Assembly (NCBI RefSeq): GCF_003286085.1
Contig: NW_020825706.1
Span: 2,232,001-2,296,000 of the forward strand
DNA from: Drosophila persimilis
Taxonomy: Eukaryota > Arthropoda > Insecta > Diptera > Drosophilidae
Direction: 5' to 3'
DNA length: 64,000 bases
The notes under the pieces are model-generated. The model was given only the letters and a program-made list of their open reading frames with translations. It had not been told where the DNA came from and did not search any database. The translations under genes were made by a program, and so were the position numbers. This document shows positions 55,101 through 64,000 of this stretch, in pieces. Position 1 is the stretch's first letter. Every line of letters begins with the position of its first letter.

Positions 55101-58100
55101 GTGCTGCCGTGGATCCATCCACACAGCTGCCTCTGCAATTAGCATATTGCCCTGTCCTGCACCCACATAATGTCATGTCCTGTGCCAGGACAGCAGCTGC
55201 TCCTCCTGCGTATCCCCATTCTATTTTGGTGAATATTTGGCAATTGCCTTCTGGTCTGTGCTGCAATCCTTTCGACAATTGCCTCCATTCGATGCAAACA
55301 TTTGACAATACCCGGATTATCCTTTGGCTCAGGGCTCAATCCCTCAATTGTTTTCGCAATTTTGATATGATCCTTTGACAATTTTTGCAACTGTTTGGAT
55401 TTCTATTTCCATTATATAGGGGACACTTTTGAAAGGGGTTCCGTGTTGTTGCAGATGGTTTCAGCGATCTTTCGTATGGCTAGCCTTTATAGATATAGAA
55501 AACTGTTGGATCTATCATCAGAGTATACCATGAAGCTTACAATAGAGACAGGGCTTTGTTTAAGAAAGAGATTAAGTTAGAGTTCTCGAAAGATCACTGC
55601 AGGAGACTTTCTTTGTATGTAATCTTGGTGCAAAAAAGCCTTTGTTAGGCTTAGGCTTAGGTTTTACTAGAAGAACGACTTATCCTTTTATAGAAAGTAG
55701 ATCAGAAAGAGTTGCCGGGTCTTTACTTTTCATTTTAAACTCTTTATTTAATTGACTTTGTTCAATCTTATGGTATCATATACCACTGTTCTTCACTCAG
55801 GAACAAGTTATATGATTTTGTTCTCCCTTCTCTTTACTACCCTTCAGTATTCCTCATCACCTTTCCACCTTTAGCGGCCTCCCAAGTATTACACCTTATC
55901 ATTATTTCAAAGGTACCTTCACCATCTTTTAGATACCACATCTCTCTTCAAGGATCATAACTCATCATTTTCTTATCACATCGGAAATTAAAAGAAAAAC
56001 TAATTCCAATTAGGGGACCTAGAAATCTATGGAAACCCCAGCAATATTTCAAAGGAATTTCGGGGCATTTGTCGAACAGCAAGACATTTGTTTGTCTACT
56101 ATTTTTTATGGAACACGGTCTCAGGTGAAAGACAGGACGCCTGACCATGTCCTTGGCCAGGTCCTGTCCTAATCTCTAATCGCCCCGTCACGCTGTCCCC
56201 TGAACTGAAGGCAGGAGAGTAGAGTCCTCACCTCGGACTCATTTGAGACGCTTTAAAACCGGCGATAAAGATCGGCAGGTTCAAGCTGCCGGCAGGAGAC
56301 GGCAGGTAGTCCTTTGCCCATTGTCCTGCTCACGATTTGCGCTCTCCGTGTCCTGCAGCCGTCCTGCAGCAGCTAGCAGCCGGCATTTAAAATGTTGCAA
56401 TGTGCATTGTATAATTTATATCATAATTCTCCATGCATTGTCCACGATCCCGATGCGGTCCGGACCTGGTCCCTACTTTATGGCCATCCTGCACTGCAGC
56501 TTTATCCTGTTGCTTCGTCCTGGGGCTTATCTTGATTTCAATTGTAGCTGTAGCTGGACGGGGGTCTTTTTAAAAGAGACAGAAAAAAGAGAGAATTGAG
56601 ACATCTGGGAATGGGAATTGCTTGATTGATTTGTGGGTGCAGGAGAGAGCGAAAGAGAGAGCTTGGGGATCAGCGAAAAAGAAGGCCCTTAAAGGGTTAG
56701 TAGGTAAAGACTTTAAGACCCATATTTTCAAGTGGAAAGATAGAGATCCCTACCAAGAAACTCTTCAATCTTTTCGCCCAAGATCTGCCATTTTCTCCCG
56801 CCCCATGCCCATGATCGATCGATCCATTGTGATCCTTTGTGATCCTTTTGTGAATTTCCCTAAATTTCCTTAGAGAAGCATGTAATCCCCTTAAGCCTCT
56901 ACGCCCAAAATCAATTATAATCGTATTGGCAAACAGATCGCTTCGGGGTGTCACCTTTCTTGGTGCCCTTCTTGCAAAAAGAGCAAACGACTTCCTGCCG
57001 ATCATGCAAATTATTCTTTGGGCGCAAAGGAAATGCTAGAAGGAAAAACCCATAGAAAACCTGTTCCGGAAACCTTTGAACCTGTAAGTTATATTGAGGA
57101 GTATTTTCCTTGGGAAAATTTGCCCACAAAACGATGATCGGTATACAGCAAAAACTTCCGGTCTGGCGCAAAAAAAAAAAAAAAAGAGGAAGCGCCCGCC
57201 GATTCGGATGTCGATCGGAAGACAAAAGATGCGTAGGGTAGGTAGAGAATCAGAACCAGAACCAAAACCAAAGCCAGAGAGAGAAGAGATCTCTCTGTGT
57301 ACCTGTCATGACGACAGATGCGTCGTTCCAAGGATGCAAAGATACTCCAGAGGATGCGGAAGCGACTGCCTAAGGAATCAAAACAAAAACCAAGAAAAAT
57401 ATAAGAAAACATATGAATAAGAAACGGAAATAACAGCAGTTCCAGTTTCAGACCCGTCCCCCATACCCAGTCCTCAAACTGCGATTCCTGTTTTCTCGAA
57501 TCTCTGTGCAACAGTTGTCCAAAAAAAAATCACAACTGTTCCTTGTCCGCGGTTTCGTTTTTGAATTTATTTCCATTTTTACAGCCACCGAAGCAGCCAT
57601 CCATCCAGGCAGTATGTTGCCTTTTCTTTCAGCGGTTCCTCCATGTGTGAAGAGCATTAAAAACTGTGGAGAGGATGGCTGGAGGATGGATGCTGCGGTT
57701 TGATAATGTCAAACATGTGTCCACCGAGACGCTGTGCATGCCTAATGAGGATGGGATGCACCTTTTGATGGCTGGGAATACGACAAAGAGGTCCCTAACG
57801 GCAATCGAACATGTGGGAAGATTCTCATTCTGATTGAAAAAATAGTCAATGGGAAATGAAAGGGGTTTGTCAGAGTGATGGAAGTTAGGGAAGTAAAAGA
57901 GATAATGGGGAAAAGAATGTTAGGAAATGATACTGTAAAGTGTTGATATGGATTTTCGACTCATTAATAAACTTTTTTATAATTCTGATGATATTTTCTA
58001 GCATATAAAGCACCCAAAATGGATGAGGATAAACAATTTTAGATAGAAGCAGATCAATAATGATCGAATGACTGATAGAAAAGGGATGTAAAATGAATGA

Positions 58101-60271
58101 ATGAAAAAGTGGGAGAAATCCTAGAGATATGAAAAGATTTTATATTGAAAATAGCACTTCCTAATAGCAAAACAAATCCTAAGCAAAAATAACATCCTTA
58201 TTTCATCATCTTTGACAGTCAACCTTTCCAAATATCTATCCCCCAACAGGCACTTCAACCACTGACAATCCAACAATCTGACTCATCTTTAGACCCCAGC
58301 GCCACTTCACACCAATTTGTAGTCGCCTCACATTATGGCCATTTGCATTTTGTCCAAAAACCGCACGAAAATGGAGCATTTCGGAGCCACATTTCGAATG
58401 CTCGATGCGAATATTTATTGCCGGAGAAACCCCAACTGCATGCGGGAGTTAAATGTAACAAGATTTCAATCGAAATGATGCACAATGAATAAAAATAAAT
58501 ATATATAAATTCAGGAAATTAATGAGCCATATTTTTGCGAGGCAGAGAGCCAAAGACAAAGCTCGAGGCTGGGAAGCGCGATCGATCCTGGTCTGGGAAC
58601 GAGGGCGTGATGATTGCATTTTAATGAACAAATTAAAAATCAATGCCCAACCGACAACCGACCGACGACTGATGATAACACGTACATTGTACTTAAATTA
58701 AACGAATCGAAACAAAATTTGTTAACTTAAAAGAGGGACCAAGGGGGTGCTGAGAGGAGGAGTACGTACCTTTAAGAACTGTCGATCGAACACCGATCGT
58801 GAGAATGGAAATGGCGACAATGTCGAATGCCGAATGCCGACGCTGCTGCTGTTGCTGTTGCTGTCTTCGCCTGCCTCCTGAACCCCATAAATCTTCATAA
58901 GCTTGTCACGTTTCCAGTGCAACAGCTACTCGTAAATATCTGGCAGAGAGGCACAGAGAGACCCACCAAACCACTGGCGAGAGTCTTCTTCCCCCCCAAA
59001 AAAAGCAACCAAAAAAAGAGGAAGTTTAAGAGTATTTCGAATAAAGGATACCTGGGCCTCGGAGCTTGATAAATTCTTCCAAAAAGTTCTCTAAATAATA
59101 CAGAACCTAAGGACTGTGGAGGGTTATATGAAATTCAAGCAGTAAGAATTATAGGAACTTGTTGAATTTTAATAAATAGTTAGATAATGATTTTTTGAAT
59201 CTACATATGAAATTTGAGGGTGATATCTCTACAATTGTGGAAACTATGACCTCAAATCATGATCATTATTGGACTCAGAGAGGTTTATGATCCTTACTTT
59301 ATGCCTGTAGCTTTCCACTCTTCAAGACTCCTCCACGAATCTAGTTCCAAGTAGCTAGTGCTCTTTATCATACTTTTGATAGTAAATAGTTTAAAGAACC
59401 TCCACAAGCCCATACACCCTCCTACACCCACCTTTAAAGGGTACCACACACCAAAAAAATAAAATTAAATAAAAGAAAACTCACTTCATACAGAGCTCCT
59501 CAGCGGATTAACAATTATTTTGACATCAAATAGCCGCACGCCCGAATCGGACGAGAGAGTTTTGGAGCTCAACACAGGGTCTTGGTTGCGGGAGTGGGGG
59601 AATGGGTCTTGGATCTTGGACTCCCTCGCTCTCTGTCTCTCTCTCCTTGGTGACAATTGTCGTGAGTGTCTGTGTGGTGGCACGTCCGTGGCTTCCACTC
59701 TTCCACTAAAGATGCTTTCTGGACTACCGTTTTGGGGCTGTGCGGTGGGACTGTGGCTATGGCCCTGATTTTGGAAGTCAGTGCACGTGTGCCTCCGCGT
59801 CCCGTCATCGTTGTCGCCGGTCGTCGTTGCCTCCTCAATTTGTGGCAATGTTCAATGAAATTTTTGGTCATAAAAGTTGTTGTTTATCGTTAATGTTTTG
59901 CATTTCGGAAATGTTTAAGGCAATGGTAATGGCAGTCATAAAGGAAAGGAGTTCAACAACATTTTAGAGGTACCTTGGAGGTTAGTCCGGTTATCCATTT
60001 CTTTTCAAAGGGTACCGATCACCTGGGATCGGTAGTTGTTTGATCGAATATTCATGCGATTTGGGGGTATTTTCTAGGAATTATTTTGTATTTTTTTGAA
60101 TTTCAAGAGAAAGAGGAAACGTGTTTATCTTATACACATTTTGATCGGTTTATTCTAGCTATTATTTCCTCTATATTTCAACCAAAGATTGGGATTTAGA
60201 TTCCACTTATATCTGCGTGTATTCCTCCACAAAGATCTCCATAAATAACCTATATTTTTTCCCTTTCAAAT
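49139..60271. other. Upstream DNA, no gene seen
   Basis: Eleven kilobases without a supportable gene. 50600-51010 is very AT-rich; 57960-58200 also. Apparent frames (for example near 51215-51775 and 53024-53641) lack domain signatures, biased codon use or splice context, so I treat them as chance. Confidence 0.5.
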
Positions 60272-60410
60272 ACATAATTTTATATCCCAATTCTCACCCA
60301 TCTTCTTCTCTAATCTATCCCCAAGAATTCCCCAAACAATCTTTAATTTTAAGACATAATTTTGTATCCCAATTCTTGACCATCTTCGTCTAAATTCTTC
60401 CACCAACAAA
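60272..60410. repeat. Tandem duplication with an 82-bp unit
   Basis: ACATAATTTTATATCCCAAT, then TCTCACCCATCTTCTTC, at 60272 recurs as ACATAATTTTGTATCCCAAT, then TCTTGACCATCTTCGTC, at 60354. Two diverged units. Confidence 0.75.
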
Positions 60411-61191
60411 AATCAATGTATAACTTTCTCAGTTCCCCTTCTTTGGGTGTCTGTCCGATTTTGTGGAGTGAAAACTTTTCCCAGGCCCACAACTAAGTAG
60501 CAAAAAACAGAAGCAAGCTGTGTCCCTCTCCCAACTCAATTGCTGACCAGTGCTGCGGCTGCGGCTGCTGCTGCCTGAAAGAAAGCCCCAGCTAAAGCCA
60601 ATTGGTAGGCCAAACAAATGCCGACCGACATCTCATCAGAGATTGACATCTTCATCATAAATAAAAGTGAAAAAAAAACTAGTTGCTGCGCTACAGTTTT
60701 CCACACAAAGATCTCAATCTGAATGTGGCAAGTGAATGCCAATCAAGGAGACAAACAGACAGCAAGAGACAAGTTACGGGGCATAGGATACCATCATACA
60801 CTCGTAACTATAACAATGCCATTGACATTACAATCACAATTACAATACCCATTACCAGTCGAGAGTGGAGTACGAGTTGTAGTCGTCTCTAATGAAGACA
60901 TGTCCAAGCGAGGGACTCCGCCTCATAATTACTCCAAAATATTGCGCCTGTCTGCTAATGGAGCAGGCAAATAGTCCATGGGTCCATGGAGGAGCTCCTT
61001 CAGTGACGCATACTTAATTATCGTGGCAATGGTGTGTGGCACGCCCGCCCCCTTGTTCAAGCTAGGTGTTAACAAATTCATTTCACTTGGGGGAAAAAAA
61101 CTGTAACTGGTTTTTGCTCCATACAGCCATCCTCTCCTTCACGGTGGCTCTATCACAGCTACATGGCTCTTTAATCTTCTGTGTTGGTGCC

Positions 61192-61226
<35 letters not shown>

Positions 61227-64000
61227 GTAACATTATTTGCATGCTGATTAGCCTTCAATGCCAGACCAGACAGAGGTTCCCAAGAGACAGGTTGCACCTT
61301 ACTTTCCCGCCCCAAAAGAGTTTTTCCCCCCCCAAGAGAGTTGATGATCTATTAGCTCCAGACCCCGTCAGACTGCTCCAATTTTCAACACTTTTGACGT
61401 GGCTGTTAATTGATTTAGAGTGCCAGTGTCCGCCATCTCCATCTTGGGCTCCGACACCAGCATCAGCAGCAGCTGCGGAGCAGAGGTCTATGATTATAGA
61501 GCGCCACTTGCTTGTTATGGCCACAACTCTGACTGGCTTTGGCCACTGTAATGACTCTTTGCTGCCCCGCTTGACGGTGGTAATTGTTGGCCATTTTACT
61601 CTCTGGCATTGTACGTGCCGTGCCGTTGGATTGGGGATATCCGAGGGAATCTAGGGGGTTTCCCCGGCTGGACAAAATGTTTGCCTGACTACTCAATCGT
61701 GCGGAATTGACAACTTTATTAGCAAGTGGTGGGCGGTGCAGTCTCTTCTACGGGTGAAATGAGCTGAAATTATCGAGATTTATTTATAGCAGGAAGACTC
61801 AAAGCGATAATTGATCGATATATTGATGGTCAGAGCTCTTTGGAAGAGTCTTGCAGAATGTAAGAACTTCTTTTATTGGCGTTTGGGGTAATAATCGAGA
61901 CTGATATATCGCAGGGAAATCGAAATATCCATTTTCCTATACTTCTATTTCTACAATAAATTCTGGAAATAGAAATCTGTGTAAAAGGACAGGAAAATAT
62001 CCCAGGGAATCCCTATAGCTATTTCTATGAACCTTTCCACTTAGTGCACTCAAAACCCAACTGTACTTAAAACAATTGAACTACTTTACAGAGAGAGAGA
62101 TGCCCAAGTGGGACCTTCTTCCTTCAGCCAGCAACATGTGCTGGAAATTTCCTCCATAGAACATTCCGCGAAAACAAATGTTTCGAGAGACAGAGAAATA
62201 CATTTAGGGGGAGAGGAAAACACAAACAGGGTCAGTGGAAACACCTTGCAAGGGGCATCAAATTCGGCTTGCCTTCATTTTTTTACGCTCGGCGGAGAAT
62301 CAGAGACATGTGCAACAAGAGCAACAGATTGTGGGATTCGGTTCGCATAGAGGGTCGAGTAGAGGGTCAGGTCAGGTCTGTTCGGTTAGGTAGGGACAGC
62401 GATACCGAGTGCAACAAATGAAACGAATCACAGAGCACCAGAGGATCTGCTGCTGCGGCTGCCAGTTGGTGGTCGGTGGCAGCAGGTACTTCCACGGAGG
62501 ATCAGGATGCTGATCCTCAGAGAGCAACAGGCTGGCATTCCATTCCTTCTCTTTTTTTAACATGCAGGAAAGATTTACTTTACTTTTGTGTGTTTTTCTC
62601 TTTTGGTAATGGCTTTTGTTCTGGATCCTGGCAGCTGCTGCTAAAGGATCGTAGCTCTGTTCTGTAAAATGGTTGCAATCACAACAGATTCCCTGCTTTA
62701 GATGGTATCTTGTACTGCTGTAGATAGTATCTCCTACTACTCGAACTGTTGCTTCAACTGCTACCCGGGAGAGTGCGAGAGAGTACTCGTAACTATGCCA
62801 TTCCAGTCGTGCCCCTCCCTGTCTGGCCAATGTCTTCTTTAAGGGCCCTTTATGGGCTTTTGGCCAACGCCCCAGCGATTTAAAAGCGTTCAAATAATTA
62901 CGATTGCCATTACCATTTGCCATTTCCATGGAATTCGTTCGTTCAGTGGCTTCTTGATTCGTATTCGTGGTCTGCCTTTTCTTTACAGAGTTTTTTTATG
63001 TAAAACAGTCGATTGAATGTCTGGGTAGCTAATGAGCTGTGGGTCTATGCCAAAGCGAAATTCCAAGACGCCACAGAGTGGTATTTTAAATGGTTGATAG
63101 AGGAGTGGGAAGAGCTGATCAATAAGAAAGAGGTTGACACTTTCCAGTTCTCAATAATCATGAATATGGTTTGGTATTTTCACTGGGATTATTGTCTGGG
63201 ATTTATCAAGATTTAAGGAAAATTTATATTTCTGTTGACTGTTGATTAAGCAAGTATAAACCATCTGACTCATGTTTGATGACATTTCATGTCCACAGCA
63301 CCAATCAGCACTTTCAGATGAGCGGAACATTCAATATTTAGCTTGCACGCGAGATTTTGCTATTTTATATAGTGCTTCTTCTGTCATGTTGATAGGGAAA
63401 GCAAAAGTGTTGACCACAAACTCTCTCAAAACCTTCCTTTCATTCTACATACGAAACACTTACATAAACACTCTAATACACCCCAAAGGGAACCTTCTTT
63501 TATCCAACTTTCAACCCATAAACCCTTTTTCTTTTCTGTGAACACACAAGCCATACAAAAAAGTGGGCTGTGGCCTGTCCTTCCACCATATTTAATCAAC
63601 ATTAAGCACAAATTATATACATTTTGGTGGACAGCGGAGTACGAGTACCTTTTATAAAGAAGAGCTTAAATTTTATTGCTAAAATTTATCGAGTGGAATG
63701 TTTGCGGCATGTTGTCGCTCGTTTATGCCACACACATACACGAGAAATTAAACAACAAAAAATACTTGAATAAATAAAAAAAAGGGAGTCAAAAGAGACA
63801 AAAGTGAAGCCTGATGGTCACCGGCTGCCACGAGAGAAGGCTTTTTGGTGTTTCGTTGTTTTGGTTTTGGTTTTCCTTTGCTTTGTGTGTCGCGAAGCCA
63901 ATCAAAATCTGTTCCAGGGGCAGCCAGCAGGTTGCAAGTGAGGATTTTTGGGGCAAGGCATAACTAAATGATCAGCGTGCAGCGTGGTTCGGGATCGGGA
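60411..64000. other. Upstream DNA, no gene seen
   Basis: Includes a GAGA microsatellite at 61196-61221. No conserved frame, RNA gene or mobile element recognised up to the window edge. Confidence 0.5.
61196..61221. repeat. GA dinucleotide microsatellite
   Basis: About 13 uninterrupted GA units; a potential GAGA-factor cluster in the far upstream region. Confidence 0.9.

Noticed and set aside
55620-55670. TTAGGCTTAGGCTTAGG run as a possible telomeric or regulatory repeat
   Set aside because: Three short units only, with no context to support it.

Overview
This window is insect nuclear DNA, most likely from a Drosophila species (Sophophora; not melanogaster itself). It has GT..AG spliced coding exons, long AT-rich non-coding stretches full of CAG/GAGA/CA simple repeats, and no bacterial-style gene packing. 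The only protein-coding gene I can support is the Notch ligand Delta (Dl), on the minus strand. Six coding exons could be joined with correct splice sites and reading phases into one uninterrupted 850-residue protein.

Layout, in plus-strand coordinates: 1-11204 is non-coding DNA beyond the 3' end of Dl, with a TATCGATA-rich tandem repeat at 1-1567, a 95-113 bp tandem repeat at 3155-3394, two copies of a short dispersed repeat near 5.5 kb and a simple A-rich repeat at 8.1-8.35 kb. 11205-13116 is the probable Dl 3' UTR, with poly(A) signals and three Pumilio-type motifs. 13117-35750 is the Dl coding span: exon 6 13117-14929, exon 5 17389-17443, exon 4 21236-21484, exon 3 25117-25183, exon 2 28943-29254, exon 1 35694-35750. 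Its five large introns total about 20 kb. 35751 to about 36.8 kb is the 5' UTR and promoter area (CA-rich, then GAGA-rich). 36.8-64 kb is about 27 kb of upstream DNA with no supportable gene, plausibly Dl cis-regulatory DNA.

The coding part is ordinary and well conserved: signal peptide, MNNL/C2-like N-terminus, DSL domain, nine EGF repeats, one transmembrane helix, and a cytoplasmic tail with an NEQN Neuralized-type motif and two Ala runs. The unusual material is in the non-coding DNA. Several unrelated local arrays share one design: diverged units about 75-130 bp apart, each carrying a short perfect or near-perfect palindrome. One palindrome sequence is used per array family: TTATCGATAA-type at 1-1567, AGATACAAATGTATCT in intron 4, AAATTTCCC..GGGAAATTT in introns 1-3. 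Intron 5 carries a separate minisatellite of about 40 bp, and a roughly 35 bp motif is dispersed in five copies over 44 kb. I recognise no transposon, CRISPR array, tRNA or second protein gene. Counts and spacings were made by eye and are not exhaustive.
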